Shown: positions 17,501 through 30,774, counted from the first letter of the stretch. The stretch is 64,000 nucleotides of DNA from Sciurus carolinensis (GCF_902686445.1 NC_062232.1:16970897-17034896), one strand, 5' to 3'. Made by a program: numbers and translations. Notes: generated from the letters alone by a model not told the origin.

Positions 17501-18129
17501 TTTTGTATTTGCTGAGAGTTGCTTTGTGGCATAACATGGTCTATTTTAAAGAAGGATCCATGTGCTGCTGAGAAGAAAATAAGTTCACTTGATTATGAAG
17601 TGCTCTATATATGTCCATTAAGTCTAAAATATTGATTTTATTACTTAGTTCTATAGTTTCTTTGTTTAGTTTTTGTTTGGAAGATCTATCCAGTGGTGAG
17701 AGAGGTGTATTAAAGTCACCCAATATTATTATGTTGTTGTTTAGTTGATTCTTGAAATTGAGAAGGGTTTGTGTGATATATGTAGATGCTCCACTGTTTG
17801 GGGTACATATATTTATTGTTTATGTATGATTTCCTTATGCAGTATGAAATGTCCTTCTTTATCCCTTCTGATTAACTTTGGTTCAAAGTCTACATTATCT
17901 GATGTGAGGATGGAATCCCTGTTTGTTTATATAGTCCATGTGAGTGAGATTTTTTCCCTATCCTTTCACCTTTAGTCTGTGGGTATCTCTTTCTATGAGA
18001 TGAGTCTCTTGCAGGCAGCATATTGTTGGATCTTTCTTTTTAGTCCAATCTGCCAGTCTATGTCTTTTGATTGATGAGTTCAGGTCATTAAAATTCAGGG
18101 TTATTCTTGAGATATGTTTTGTATTCCCA

Positions 18130-19080
18130 TTGTTTTTAACTTGACTTAGTTTCTCCTTTGATTGCCTTTTCCTTTAGTGTCGTTCCTCCCTTTGCAGGTT
18201 TTCATTGTTTTCTTTTTCTTTTTCATTTATTCCTCAGAAAATATTTTACTGAGAATGTTCTGTAGTGCAGTCTTTCTAGTTGTGAATTATTTTAACTTTT
18301 GTTTATCATGGAAGGTTTTTATTTTATCTTCAAACCTGAAATTTAGTTTTGCTGGCTATAAAATTCTTGGTTGGCATCCATTTTCTTTCAGAGCTTGAGA
18401 TATGTTATTCCAGGACCTTCTGACATTGAGGGTCTGGGTTGAGAAATCAGCTGAGATCCGAATTGATTTTCCCTTATATATAATTGACTTTTTTCTCTCT
18501 CACAGCCTTTAAAATTCTGTCCTTATTCTGTGCATTAGTCATTCTCATAATATGCCTTGGTGTGGGATTGCTGTAATTTTGTACATTTGGGGTTGCATAA
18601 ACATCTTCTAGTTGATTTTCTATTTCATTCTTCAAATTTGAGAAAATTTCTGGTATTATGTCATTAAAAAGATTGTGCATTCCTTTGGTTTGTATCTCCA
18701 GGCCTTCTTGAATTGTGATAAATCTTAAATTTGGACTTTTCATATTATTCCATATTTCTTGAAAATTATTCATGGTTTCTTTATTTTCAAGAGTATATAT
18801 TTTGTCTTCATTGACTGAGGCTCTGTCTTCCAAGTGGTCTAGTCCGTTGGTGATGCTTTTCATTGAAGTTTTTTTTTATTGTTTCCTTCATTTTGAGGAT
18901 CTCTGCTTGATGCCTTTTATAATCTCTGCCTCTTTATTGAAGTGATCTTTCACTTCCTGTATTTATTTTCTGTCCAATATCATCCTTTATTTTGAAGGTC
19001 AGTCTAACTAATACCTTATAAACTCCTTTGACATTTCTTCTACTGTGTTGTCTACAGATTCTATTGTTGGAACATCTTGG
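18130..19080 (-). pseudogene. L1 ORF1 remnant
   Basis: A readable piece at 18474-18863 shows the coiled-coil end and the NIQNKDRILKA-like RNA-binding segment (here MTNAQNKDRILKAV) of L1 ORF1 protein, with further broken pieces on both sides. ORF1 protein packages L1 RNA. This copy cannot encode it. Confidence 0.75.
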
Positions 19081-20424
19081 TTTGTTCAAGATGTTTCGTT
19101 CTCTTGTTTTTTTTCATGTTGTTTGTGTGTCTTCCCATCTAGGTGTATGGACCTGAGGCAGTATATTTTCTACCCTGTAGTCTTATAGTGTCCCTGAAGG
19201 CTTCCAATACCTCACCTTTAAGGGGGATACCAATATGAACAGCACCCAATGCAAACAGTATACAACCTTATACCAAATAGCTCCTATTAAGGCATCCTAC
19301 AGTTTTGTCACACTAAACAGAAATGATGTGTTCAATTATTGTGTACAATATAAATAGTACATTTGCTAAAAGGGTCTACATTTCAAATGATGAACAAAGA
19401 GGGAACAGAAGTAGTGTAGCTGTGATGTTTATGAGGGAGAAGGAGAGAAGATAGAGGTAAAATTTTAAGAGTGAAGAAGGAATTAATAGAGATTGATTGT
19501 TAGCATGAGAGAAGTGAGAAAGAGAATCCCGGGAGATATAGTCTCATACCTTCTTCCAGTCTTCCCATCAGTTGTAGCCAACCCCTTCCGTCCCCGCGCA
19601 TTTCTGGACTCACTGAACTGGAGAGAGCTCAGTTTTCTACAGTTTCTTCAACCTGTGCTCCCCCTGGGGAACTTCCCCCAGTCTCTTTCTTTCCAGGCTC
19701 AGACTGGCCCATGCAGTCCCATAGACCTGGGATTCAGATTCCCCAGGCTCTGCCTTGCTGCAGTTCCAAGATCTCAGTGCCATTCCAACTTGCAGAGAGA
19801 CCACCAGGGATGCACTCACACAAAGGATTGACCCTGCAAAGAGGCAGCCAGATGGCAGCCACTAGCACACCCAGCAGGAAGACCTCAGGTGCAACCAGAC
19901 CTGCAGTTACCCCAGCAATATATCCCCAGGCCCTGGCTGGTGTTCCAAGACTGAGGCAGCTATTCCCTGAGATGGTGGTGGTGGTGGCAGCAAGCCTGCA
20001 GGCCCCTTGGTCCTGGACTCCCAGGCTCTGGCCTATGTCCCAAGATGGTGGTGACCATGTGTAACCAAACTTGTGGGTACCCTGACAGTGGACTTCCAGC
20101 AACAATAGGCAGTGGGCACTCTATGGACAGTATGTGGGCAAATGGCTGGTGTTCAACAGGTGGACATTGGGTGCAGGGTGATGAGCAGGTTAAAGGCAGG
20201 CAAATGGGGAACTGGTTGGCATTCAGTGGTAGTCAGAGAGTGATTTGCATGCAAAAGGTGGGTGATATAGTGGCAAAGGGTTGGTGATCCTGGCAGACAA
20301 ATGGGGCAAACAGAAGGAGATTGTGGGCAGCGAGGTCTGTCTTGCAGAGAAACAGTATTTCCTCTGCTTGAATCCTGAGTCACAGAGCAACAAGGAATGC
20401 AGCCTCCCTCTAGTTTGTCATATT

Positions 20425-21490
20425 AAATCCCCTGTGTAATTCATCTCTATGCTGGTTTTCTTTTTTCCTTGTTCATGTCTTCATGAATTATTTCATTAAA
20501 TATGTTTTGTGGTGCAGATTTTGTGTTTATGAATTCTTTTAGTTTTTATCATGGAAGGTTTTGGTTGGCACCTGTTTTCTTTCAGAACTTGGTTTATATT
20601 ATTACAAGTTCTAGCTTTTAAGGTCTGGTTTGAGAAATCATTTGAATCCAAATTGGTTTACCTCTAAATGTGACTAGTTGTTTTCATCTTGCAGCTTTTA
20701 AAATTCTATCCTTATTTTGTACATTAGGCACTTTCATCATAATGTGTCTTGGAGTAGATCTATTGTGATTCTGTCTATTTTAAGTTTTATATGCCTCTCA
20801 TGTTTGAATTTCTGTCTGATTTCTAAGATTTGAAAATTTTTCTAATGTTATTTCATTGAAAGGATCATGCATTCCTTTAATTTGTATTTTGGCACCTTCA
20901 TCTACCCCAGTGATTCTTAAATTTGGTCTCTTGATGTTATACCAGATTTCTTAAATATTCTTGTCATAGTCTCTTAACATCTTTTCTTTATGGTCACCTT
21001 TATTTTCAAGATTAAATGCTTTGTCTTCAAGGCCTGAAAATCTGTCTTCAAAGTGGTCTAATATTTTGGTGATGCTTTCCATTGAATTTTTAATTTAGTT
21101 TATTGAGTTTTAGTTTTAGAATTTCCATTTGGCTCTTTTTCAGAATCTCTATTTCTTTCACTTCCTGTATTTTTTTCTAATTTCACTCCTTACATCTTCT
21201 TTTAGCTCATTGAACACTTTAACTATGAACTTCCTAAATTCTTTCTCTGACATGTTCTCCACTGTGGTATTGATGGAGTCAGTTGTTTCAGTATTATGGG
21301 CTTTTTGGGTGGTTTATTCCCTTGCTTTATCATATTGCTTGTGTGTCTACCCATCTATTGCTTCTTCTTTTACAAGGGACTACTTTGTGAACTTCTTTCT
21401 CTTAAGAGCCCTGGGTTGGGTGAATATCTAGGTATTGATATTTTAACTCAATGGATAGTTTTGCTGATCCCAGTATCAGCATCACTTTGA
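20425..21490 (-). mobile_element. Second L1 fragment: ORF1 and 5' region
   Basis: Text homologous to the ORF1 region at 18130-19080 recurs here (AAAATTCTATCCTTATTTTG, AATCTGTCTTCAAAGTGGTC landmarks), diverged and without the rest of the element. It is a separate, older insertion in the same orientation. Confidence 0.65.
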
Positions 21491-21500
21491 GAGAAGACAG

Positions 21501-21929
21501 TTTTAGTCAGCTTTTTTTTTGCTACTGTGACTAAAGGGTCTGACCAGAAGAACTATAGAGGAGGAATAGTTTATTTAAGGGCTCAAAATTTCAGAGGTCT
21601 CTATACATTGACAGCAGGCTCCATTCCTTGGGACTCTAGATGAGACTGAACCTCATGGTGGAGTGTGTGGCAGAGGGAAGCAGCTCACATCATGATCAGA
21701 AAGCAGAGTTTCCACTCTCCTGATACAAAATATATACTCCAAATCCACTCCTCAGTTCCCACCTTCTCTAGCCACACCCTGCCACTTCAATTACCACTCA
21801 GTTCATTCCTATCAGGGGATTAATTCACTGATTGGGTTAAGACTCTTAAAACTAATCATTTCTCCTCTGGACCTTCTTGCGTTGTCCCACATGTGAGCTT
21901 TTGGGGGTCACCACATCTAAACCATAACA
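21501..21929 (-). repeat. Solo LTR, MaLR type (ERVL-MaLR)
   Basis: On the minus strand it begins TGTTATGGTTTAGATGTGG, the typical start of MST/MLT-like MaLR LTRs, and ends in AAAGCTGACTAAAACT. It contains AATAAACTATTCC near its 3' end as a polyadenylation context. No internal retroviral sequence is attached. Confidence 0.7.
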
Positions 21930-22754
21930 GCTACTGATCCCTATTTAGTACAATCACTTCAGTGCCAAGCCATGTACTATTCAACCTTATGAGAAGCAAA
22001 AAATATATTATTCATGTTTTTCTCTACCATTCCTCTAATCCAGGTATGAACTTGTAGTAGCGTTCATTTCCTGGCTTTAAGGATGCCCAGTGATTTCCCT
22101 ATGGTCCTTTCAGCGCCTGTGCAGTACAGAAACTTGGGGCTCCTGAGTATAGGAGAAGGGACCTAGAAATGGATCTGAAGAATGACTGTAAAGTGTGTTC
22201 TTAAGACCAGGTTATAGAAAGTTATAGAAGATTATAGCATCATATTTGAAAGGTACTAGTAAATTTACTGGGCAGATTGTATTCTATAAGGCCTATGTAA
22301 GTAAACTTGAATATTTAGTTTCAGAGATATATCAGCATCAATTAAGTTGCTTATGGAATATTGAAGATATGTCAGTTAGAACCAATGCAATTCGGTAGCA
22401 CTGGATGACAGAAAAAGAAACTATTCTTGGTAGATATTGTACACAAACTTAATGATTTAGAAAGCAAACATGAAAAATGTAAAATCTATGAAATGGTTTA
22501 TTAAGTAGGGTGAAGTCAGTGAGGCATGGCTCTATTGTAGTTTAATCCTAAACTGGGATATTAATTCCCTGATTTCACTAACACTTGGACCTAAAGAAAG
22601 AACAAAAAGTGGAATAACTTTCTTAAAATAAGAAATGTCAAGAATATTTAAGAACATACATTAAGATTATAGAGTTTTAAGATTAAAATAGAGTAGGCAT
22701 TTAATAATCTTTTCTTTTTTTATTGTTTAGCCATGGTAAACAGCCAAGCATATG

Positions 22755-23240
22755 ATTTTTAAAAATTTGTTCTTTTTAGGTATACATGACAGTAGAGTGA
22801 ATTTTGACATATCATACATACACAGAGTTTAACTTATTATAATTAGCATTCTCATTTTTGTGTTTGTACATGATGTGGAATTTCATTGGTTGTGTATTCA
22901 TACATGAACATAGGAAAGTTATGTCCAATTCATTTTACTGTTTTTCTTTAAAAAATTTTTTTTGTAGTCATAGATGGACAGAATGCCTTTATTTTATTGA
23001 TTTATTTTTATGTGGTCCTGAGGATCAATCACAGTACCTCACACATGCTAGGCAAGCACTCTACCACTGAGCTACAGTCCCAACCCCTTACTATCTTTCT
23101 TAATCCCATCTCTCCTCCCTTCCCTTCATTCTCCTTTGTCTAATTCAATGAACTTCTGTTCTCCCCACCCCCTTATTGTGTGTCAGCATCCACACATCAG
23201 AGATAACTTTTAGCCTTTGTTATTTTGGGATTGTCTTATT
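22755..23240 (-). mobile_element. L1 3' end fragment hosting an ID SINE
   Basis: Inverted L1 3' UTR text (TATACATGACAGTAGAGTG, TTGTACATGATGTGGAATTTCA) runs on both sides of the SINE at 22949-23087. The L1 stops near 23240. Confidence 0.7.
22949..23087 (-). repeat. ID-type SINE (squirrel ID family)
   Basis: On the minus strand: GGGGTTGGGACTGTAGCTCA, a tRNA-like B box, then CCACAT and the long A/T-rich tail shared with the copy at 900-1019. Imperfect 14-bp duplications at 22935-22948 and 23088-23101 flank it. Confidence 0.85.
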
Positions 23241-23254
23241 TCTCAGTGCCAGTT

Positions 23255-23640
23255 GATATTACTGGGGAACATGGGAGAGAATTTTGGCCAATGGGAAATA
23301 GGAAATAGGCAGGAGCTAGTCAGAGATTTCCCCCCTTTTTTGACCTCTGGAGGATTCTGCAAGTCCTCCCAGCAAAGCTTCTGAAGAAATTCTGCCTGCT
23401 GAATGAACATATCTGCTGAGTGGTGTGTGGTATTTCAACATGGCTCCTTGTGAAGCAGTAATCATGACAAGTAATGTTTAACATTGTGTACTTTGCATCT
23501 ATCCTTACCTTGTTTCTTCTTTTTTGCTCACCCTTACTGCTCTAACTTTGTACTATTTAAATAAAATTTAGCATCTTAATCCTTGCCACAGGTTCTGTTT
23601 CCTACATGATCTGGGAAAACGTGGCATAAGCTAACCTATC
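23255..23640 (+). repeat. Possible LTR of unassigned family
   Basis: The stretch has an LTR-like layout: CCAAT at about 23299, an AATAAA at about 23560 (TTTAAATAAAATTTAGC), and a short U5-like tail ending near TTTCCTACA. I do not recognise the family, and no paired copy or internal region is visible. Confidence 0.3.
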
Positions 23641-23779
23641 TACTGTGAAGATTTTCTTGTATCATTAAATAATGTTTGCCATTTTTTAAGTTATCTTTGT
23701 TAAGTATAATTATGACTTATGGTGAAATGTACAGATCTTAAGTGTACAGTTCACAAGTATACAATTTTACTAGTAAGCT

Positions 23780-24205
23780 TTTCATAACCATAGTAAAATA
23801 CCCAAGTCAGGCTACTTATGAAGAAAAGAGACTTATTTAGCTTACAGTTTTGAAGGCTCAAGAGTATGGTGCTAGTATTGACTCATTTCTGGTAAGGACC
23901 TCATGGGGATCACAATGGTGGGAGTGTGTGTAGGAGGAAGAGGTCATATGACAAAGTCAGCAGCAGAGAGGTGGATAGAGCCAGATCGGGTTTATATACC
24001 AACTCTCTAATGAAAACTACTAGGAGGTTACATAAGAACTACCCTAATCCCTTTTGACCTGAGAGCTTCCCACTAGGGCCCACCTCTTAAGGGTTGGTTC
24101 CATAGCACCTCCCAAAGCAACTATCCTGGGGATCAAGCTTCCAACACACAAACCTTTGAGGAATACCCAAACCATTTCCAAACCATAGATAGCAACATCC
24201 CAGTC
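23780..24205 (-). repeat. Diverged LTR, probably MaLR type
   Basis: The plus strand shows the inverted MaLR pattern (GAAAAGAGACTTATTTAGC, TCACAATGGTGGGAGTGTG, then CAAACCTTTGAGG and AAACCAT at the end). It is too diverged to name a subfamily. Confidence 0.5.
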
Positions 24206-24399
24206 ATATACATGATATTTCTATCATTTTAGAAGTTTCTTTTTATCCCATCATTAAATAGTATTGACATATATCCTGACTCTACTCCCTTGTTGAGAAT
24301 TCAGTACAGAAATTGGTATTTCATAGTTGTAGCAGTGAAACAGGGGTTCAAATTCAGTTTTCATAAAAAATTAGCTAGTTGACCATGGAAGAGTCACCA

Positions 24400-25110
24400 A
24401 AATATTTTTCATTTTATGTAAGACAATCAAGAATACAAGTAATGATAACTGTTGGTAAAGATGTAGGGAAAAATGTACACTCTTACATTTCTGGTAGGAC
24501 TGCAAATTGGTGCAACCACTCTGAAAAGCAGTATGGAGATTCCTCAGAAAACTAGGAATGGAATCACCATTTGACTCAGTTATACCACTCCTTGGTATAT
24601 ATCCAAAGGAATTAAAATCAGCATGCAATGATGCAGCTCAATTCACGATAGCTGTGGAACTAACCTAGATGACCTTCAACAGATGAATGTATAAAGAAAA
24701 TGTGGTACATATACACAATGGAGTATTACTCAGTCATACAAAAGAATTACTTTATGACCTTTGCCAGTAAATGAATGGATCTGGAGACTGTCATGTTAAG
24801 TGAAATGAGTGAGTCCCCAAAAACCAAAGGTTGAATGTTCTCTCTGTTAAGTGGATGCTAACACACAATAAGGGGAGAAGGGGAAATAGAAGTTCAGTGG
24901 ATTAGACAAAGGGGGAATGAAGGAGAGGATGTGGGGATAGGAAAGGGAAAGATAGTAGAATGAATGTGATATAACTTTCTGTGAAACTACATTATGTACA
25001 ACCACATGATTGGATCCTAATTAGAATAAATTATACTGTATGTAGGTAAAATGTGTCAAAGTACACTCTACTGTCATGTTTATTTAAGAAGAACAAATTA
25101 AAAAGTAATC
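24400..25110 (+). mobile_element. L1 3' end, plus strand, 5'-truncated
   Basis: ORF2 C-terminal text (GGTAGGACTGCAAATTGGTG, CAATGGAGTATTACTCAG) followed by a purine-rich 3' UTR and an A-rich tail near 25090-25110. Old and non-coding. Confidence 0.8.
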
Positions 25111-25161
25111 TGAGATAAAGGAAAGTTTAAAAGAACTTCTACCCCCAAAAGGAATGATAGT

Positions 25162-25251
25162 GGGCTGGGGTTGTGGCTCAGTGGAGAAGTTCTTGCCTAA
25201 CGTGTGAGGCACTGGGTTTGGTCCTGAGCACCACATAATAAATAAATAAAA
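25162..25251 (+). repeat. ID-type SINE
   Basis: GGGCTGGGGTTGTGGCTCAG start, B-box-like GGTTTGGTCC, CACCACAT and an AATAAATAAATAAAAT tail. tRNA-Ala-derived ID family. Confidence 0.88.
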
Positions 25252-26658
25252 TCGAGTTAAAATGTTGCAGAGTCAATGGATAAGAGACTTTGATGAGGTG
25301 AAATATCAGCTGTAATTTGGGGAGTTGAGCAAGTAAGCTGGAAGTAAAGGAGTCTTATGTCTTAAAATGAGCTCTTTGAAATTGAGATGTTAGAGGTGGA
25401 TGATTTAGGTTGATGAGATGTTACCAAATGTGACTCTAGAAGTGGGTTTATAATGTGGAGAATGGCAACAAAGAGGTCAAGGTATTGAGAAACAAAGATG
25501 GACATTAAATTCATTAGAAATGATGACAGAAGTATAAAGAAGAGTTTGAGTAAGTGAAATGAATGAAGACAATAACAGGGGTTGATGAGTGGTAGCACCA
25601 AAAAGTAGAATAGGATAGTCTTTCATGAGTCTCAGTGGAGCAAGATGTTTGCAAGACAGAGGAAGAAAGACGTTTACCACTGTAATGGAGAAAATACCCC
25701 TCTCCTAGACCTAAAATATGAAAGGTATGAGAAAACGACAACCCCCCAAAAGTCTTCTCTTGAGAAGGTCATACTACCTTGAGACAGTGGCTGGAGTAAT
25801 CAGCATGTGAGACATACTGGATTACTCCTGAAACCTAAAAGGACATAGACTCTTAGTTTTCTTAATTTTTCAGAAATTCAAATTCTTGGTATCTAAAATG
25901 AAGGGATAAAACTGATGGTCTACAAGGTTCTTTTTGTCTCTGGAATATTCCAGATATCACTTCTTCAAATATCTATAACTGAGATATATATATTACCATT
26001 GATAATATTTCTATGATATGACATCATCTCTTGACTAAAATCTCTATACACTTAAGTTTAAAAAAGCATATATCCATAATGATAGGTGGTTTAAATGGTT
26101 ATTTTTATTAACAGGTCCTAATACTAATATTTTATGTGATTTCATCTTTGGTTTTTCTTGCCAATCATTGTAATTCTATGTTTTTTTTTAACACATGTCT
26201 TTTTACCTTGATTTTGTCAGCTGCTAATTTTAAAGTTTATGTATGCCATATGCAGTTGCCATATGCAAAATAGTGACGAACTCTAATTAACTTTATCTTA
26301 TATCTGAGTAGACTCCATTCTTTCCCTATAAACAGATAATAAATATTTTGAGTGTGTGAATATTACAAGTGTGTCTAAATTCTGCCAAATTTCAAACAAT
26401 GTTGTTATAACTATGTGCAAGTTCTCATTCTCATTCCTTACTCTCCTCTCCTTCTTCATCATTTTCTAATGGAGAATTCTCTCTAAATCATTACTTTTTG
26501 ACCTGTAGATTAATAGCTCATTAGTGAATTGAGGAATTGATTTAGCATGTCCAAAGCAGCATTTTAAAAAGAAATAAACCAGAACAGAAAAACAGAAAAT
26601 GTTAGAGTGCACATAGAATTGTTTATTGAAGCTTGTTTTCATATATATAGCTGTTTAC
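25252..26658. other. Non-coding DNA, nothing recognised
   Basis: No gene or clear repeat. Three overlapping minus-strand frames at 25362-25741 have no recognisable domain and look like chance. Confidence 0.5.
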
Positions 26659-26661
26659 ATA

Positions 26662-28137
26662 CAGTAGTTCCCCCCTTATCCATGTAGGATATGATCCAAC
26701 TAAGACACCCCAGCAGATTCCTGAAATCATGGATAGTACTAAACCCCATATATACTATGGGACTTTTTCTATATATACACAGTTGTGATAAAATTTAATT
26801 TCTAAATTAGGTACAGTAAGAACACAACAACAACTGATAATTAAAAAGAACAGTTGTGTGCTAATTTTAAGTCCTTTGGGTATAAACCAAGGACTAGGAT
26901 AACTGGGTCAAAAGGTGGGTCCATTCCAATTTTCCTAATGATTCTCCACACTGCTTTCCAGAGTGGCTGCACTAATTTGCAACTCTACCAGCAATGTATG
27001 AGTGTACCTTTTTCCCCACATCCTTGCCAACACCTATTGTTGCTTGTATTCTTGATAATTGCCATTCTAATTGGAGTAAGATGAAATCTTAGAGTTGTTT
27101 TAATTTGCATTTCTCTAATTACTAGAGATGTTGAAAACTTTTTTATATATTTATTAATTGCCTGTATGTCTTGTTCTGTAAAGTGTTCAGTTCCTTTGCC
27201 CACAGTAACACAGCCACATCAATGCTTATAGCAGCTCAATTCACAATAGTTAGATTGTGGAACCAGCCTAGATGTCCTTCAACAGATGAATGGATAAAGA
27301 AAGTGTGGTATACATACACAATAGAATATTATTCAGCCATAAAGAAGAATAATATTATGGCATTTGCAGAGAAATGGATGGAATTGGAGAATATCATGCC
27401 AAGTGAAATAAGCCAATCCCAAGAAACTAAAGACCAAATGTTTTCCCTGATAAATGGATGATGATATAAAATGGGGGTGGGAGGTGGGGTGAGAGAAGAA
27501 TGGAGGAACTTTAGATTATGTAGAAGGAAATGAGAGGAAGGGGAGTATGAAAAATTGTGGAATAGACAGACATAATTACCCTGTGTACATGTATGATTAC
27601 ATGAATGGTATGAATCTACATCATGTACAACTATAGAAACAAAATGATGTACTCCATATGTGTGCAATGAATAAAAAAACCCAGCCATAACAATATATTA
27701 TAATAATATTTATATGAATATGGTCTCTCTAAATATCTTATTGTACCTCCTTGAGGTGATGTGAGATGATACAATCCCTATGTGATAAGATGAAGTGCTG
27801 TGAATTATGTAGGCATTGTGATGTAGTATTAGGCTACTTTGTGAGAGTTAAAACACAAACACTATGATATTTTAATAGCCAATCTGATAACTCAGATGGT
27901 TATTAAATGACTAGTGGGCAGGTATTGTATACAGGGTGGAGACAGTAGACAAAGCAATGATTCACATCCTAGGTCAGAAGGAGCAGGACTGTGTGAGATT
28001 TCATCATACTACTCAGAATAGTGTGCAATTTATGAATTTTTTCCCCAGAATTTTCCATTCAGTATTCTCAAATCTTATTAGACTGTGGGTAACTGAAATA
28101 ACAGAAGGCAAAAACTGCAGATAAGGGGGAACTACTA
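26662..28137. mobile_element. Tigger/MER2-like DNA transposon, interrupted
   Basis: Terminal inverted repeats are visible: CAGTAGTTCCCCCCTTATCC on the left and its near complement, ending GGGGGAACTACTA, on the right. TA dinucleotides flank both ends (26660-26661, 28138-28139), as for Tc1/mariner-type elements. Inner text such as ATCTTATTGTACC and GTAGGCATTGTGATGTAG resembles non-autonomous Tigger relics of mammals. An L1 lies inside at about 26859-27680. No transposase frame is present. Confidence 0.75.
26859..27680. mobile_element. 5'-inverted L1 (twin-primed)
   Basis: 26859-27203 carries ORF2 C-terminal text on the minus strand. From about 27204 to 27680 the following L1 segment continues on the plus strand through the 3' UTR to an A-rich tail. 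The two pieces abut in L1 order with opposite orientation, the known signature of twin priming. Confidence 0.85.
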
Positions 28138-28389
28138 TATATGTTTATTTTTCCATATATGCTTGCCCATACACATGTATGTTTTGCAAGTACTAGGTTA
28201 TAAAGTAAAATGAATTTATTAATTGTGTGTTGTGGCTTAAAAGTTTGAAAGCCAAAGGTATAAATAATTTGTCAGATTCTTTACAGTTCTGAATTCACAT
28301 AGCAAAATATGTACATAACATTTCTACTTCCTATTCTATAATATCCTAAGGTCCCTCTTCACACCCTGAAAATTCAAGTTTATTGGCTA

Positions 28390-28800
28390 GCTTTGCTATA
28401 AAACAATATCAAAAACCTCAGTGGCTTACAAGAACAAATATTTATTTCCTGCTCATTCATCAGCTGGCATGTTCAGGTCTGCTGTTGCAATTCCATATGT
28501 GTTCAAGTTCTGGAATTTAGATTGAGTGGGAAGCCCCTGTTTGGAACTAGTCATCTTAATGGCAGACAGAACAACCGAGAGACAGAGTGGAAGTTTATGG
28601 TGCTCAGAGATGACATACATCACAACTACTCACATTCCATTGTCTAAATTATGTTATACTTCAAGGCCAAAGTCAGTATAGTGATATTGTAAATTCCATC
28701 TTCAAAGAGGCATAGCAACTCACATGGCAACTGTCAAGGATAAACTTCTTATCAGTAAGGCAGCTAATATTTGACAACAATAACATAATCTATCACAACA
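28390..28800. repeat. Ancient interspersed repeat, family unassigned
   Basis: Text such as CCTCAGTGGCTTACAAGAACAA, GCTCATTC and CTATCACAACAATG has the style of an old mammalian transposon relic. I cannot name the family. No ORF is present. Confidence 0.35.
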
Positions 28801-30374
28801 ATGCACTAATTTCATTTTCTAATCTCTGTGTGTGCCAAAGAAAATGTGTCATGTTCCAAAGATAGGAATGAGGCCATTATCATGGCTTAATATGAGTTAT
28901 GGCCTCGTTAATTTCTTCTGGGTTCTGGTCACACCCTTCCTACTTGAGTGATGCCATTATCTTGCAAATGGACTAAGGACTTAAAAGCATAACTAGAACA
29001 GAACAGACCTCCAGGTACAAAAAAAATTACTTAGAGAACACATAAGGAAGATAACAATCATCACCAGGAAATCAAGTAAATTGCATAAACTAAAAATAGT
29101 TCTTCAAAAAGTTAACATAGTTAACAGTTCTTCTTACTAAGTTAACATAGTTCTTCTTACTAAGGACATAATGAATTTTTATAAACCAAGTACATAAAGC
29201 ATTAATATGCTTAAAGAGAAAGTGGAGTTTTAAGGTAATTTGTTGAAAATATTTATTTTCTGTTCTGTTCTCCTATAGAAGTTTATGTAAATGTTATTAT
29301 CATTTCCACAAGATCAAATTATTGGAGATTATACATTCCAGTCTTTGTTCTTCCTTAATTCAAAAATAGTTAAAAAACTCAGTCATCAAGATAAGAAACA
29401 GCTAATAATAAATCCCATGAATGCCTATGACTCTCTGGGAACTCTTACAAATGACAAATTAGGCATTCATAAGTGAACATTATTAAAAAATTTCAACTAG
29501 CCTGAATCATCCCAAACCAAATTATAGTAGAAATGTCCTGTCAATATCAAATCTTAAACTATGCACATAAGTGACTAATAATTTATTTTTGAAAGAACAT
29601 AAACAAGATTCCAATCAATTTATACAAGACAGGTCAAACAAATGAAACTGCTGCTAAGTCCTAATTGTTCCATCCTAGCAATTTTACAAAAATAAAATAT
29701 CGAATGGAAAACAACAGTTTTTAAGACTTAGCTATAAATAAAAAGGTGTGTATGTATTCATGTGTGTATGTGTTTAATCTTATCAAAGACTGCATGAATA
29801 TACTAAGTGGAGTTTCAACAGACTAGGTCATCACTAGGCTGTATGGTCACATCCTCTTGCTCCAAACACTTCTGTACACAAGGAAACATCTCTATATAGT
29901 GACCCTATATATTCAGTCTTGTGTGAATTCTCTTATTATCAAAGAGACACAGTATCCAATACCTACTTCATTCCCAAGTGGATTCCCACCTTATTGGCCA
30001 CAATCTGAAAGGGAAGTCTGAGAAGGATCAAAGTTTCACTTTACTTTGCTGTTGTCCAAGGTTGATTTCATTGATTATATTACATGCTGCTCATTTAATT
30101 GAGATATGGGGGTGAGGTATGAAAAGAATCCTCCAAATATCTAGAGAGAGGCCATACCAATAGTCACCTTAGCTCTGAATAGAATATAAAACAAAGGATC
30201 ACTGTTTCCATAAAAGGTAACTTAATAGACACTTGATAGTGACCCCTGGAGCAAAGGAGTTCTTTAAAGAAGCAACCAACTACTTTGCTCACAAAATAAA
30301 GGGGCTTCACAAAGAATAGTCAAGATTTGGAATGTTAAAATCTATGAAACAATGAATTATTTAACCAGATCCTT
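28801..30374. other. Non-coding DNA, nothing recognised
   Basis: No gene, exon-like or repeat pattern stands out. A short GTGTGTATG repeat occurs near 29745-29775. Confidence 0.5.
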
Positions 30375-30715
30375 TCATTTTTTTCTTTTTTAAAAATTCT
30401 TTTTAGTCATACATGATAGTAGAGTATATTTTGACATATTTGTATAAACATGGAGTATATCTTATTTTAATTAGGATCCCAGTCTTGTGGTTGTACATGA
30501 TGTGGAGTTTCACTGGTCACGTATTCATATATGAACATGAGAAACTTATGTCCAATTCACTCCACTGTCTTTCCTATTCCTGTTTGACCTTTGGTTTTTT
30601 GGGATTGGCTTATTTCACTTAGCTTGACAGTCTCCAGATCCACCCATTAACTGGCATGATAGTCTTCAGATCCATCCATTTACTGGCAAAAGTCATAAAG
30701 TCATTTTTTTTAAAG
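30375..30715 (-). mobile_element. L1 3' end fragment
   Basis: Inverted L1 3' UTR (AGTCATACATGATAGTAGAG, TTGTACATGATGTGGAGTTT). The unit around ATCCACCCATTaACTGGCA occurs twice in a row near 30635-30690, a small local duplication. Confidence 0.7.
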
Positions 30716-30774
30716 ATAAAATAATTTAATAAAAGTAGAAGAAACTGTGATGTCAATGTTTATACATTTACATC

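Larger units (their letters stand above)
14101..20420 (-). mobile_element. Old, nearly full-length L1
   Basis: Minus strand. Inverted 3' UTR about 14105-14350, ORF2 C-terminus 14466-14741, ORF2 pieces to about 17720 (RT FSDD-type segment near 16070; endonuclease text near 17541-17723), ORF1 about 18130-19080, then a G/T-rich 5' UTR to about 20420. Many stops and frameshifts break every ORF. The 5' UTR holds several GATGG and GGTGGTGG motifs and is unrelated in appearance to that of the plus-strand L1 at 35225. Confidence 0.8.

Noticed and set aside
19493..20383. Pro/Ser-rich frames at 19493-20383
   Set aside because: They lie in the G/C-richer 5' UTR of an old L1 on both strands and carry no recognised domain.
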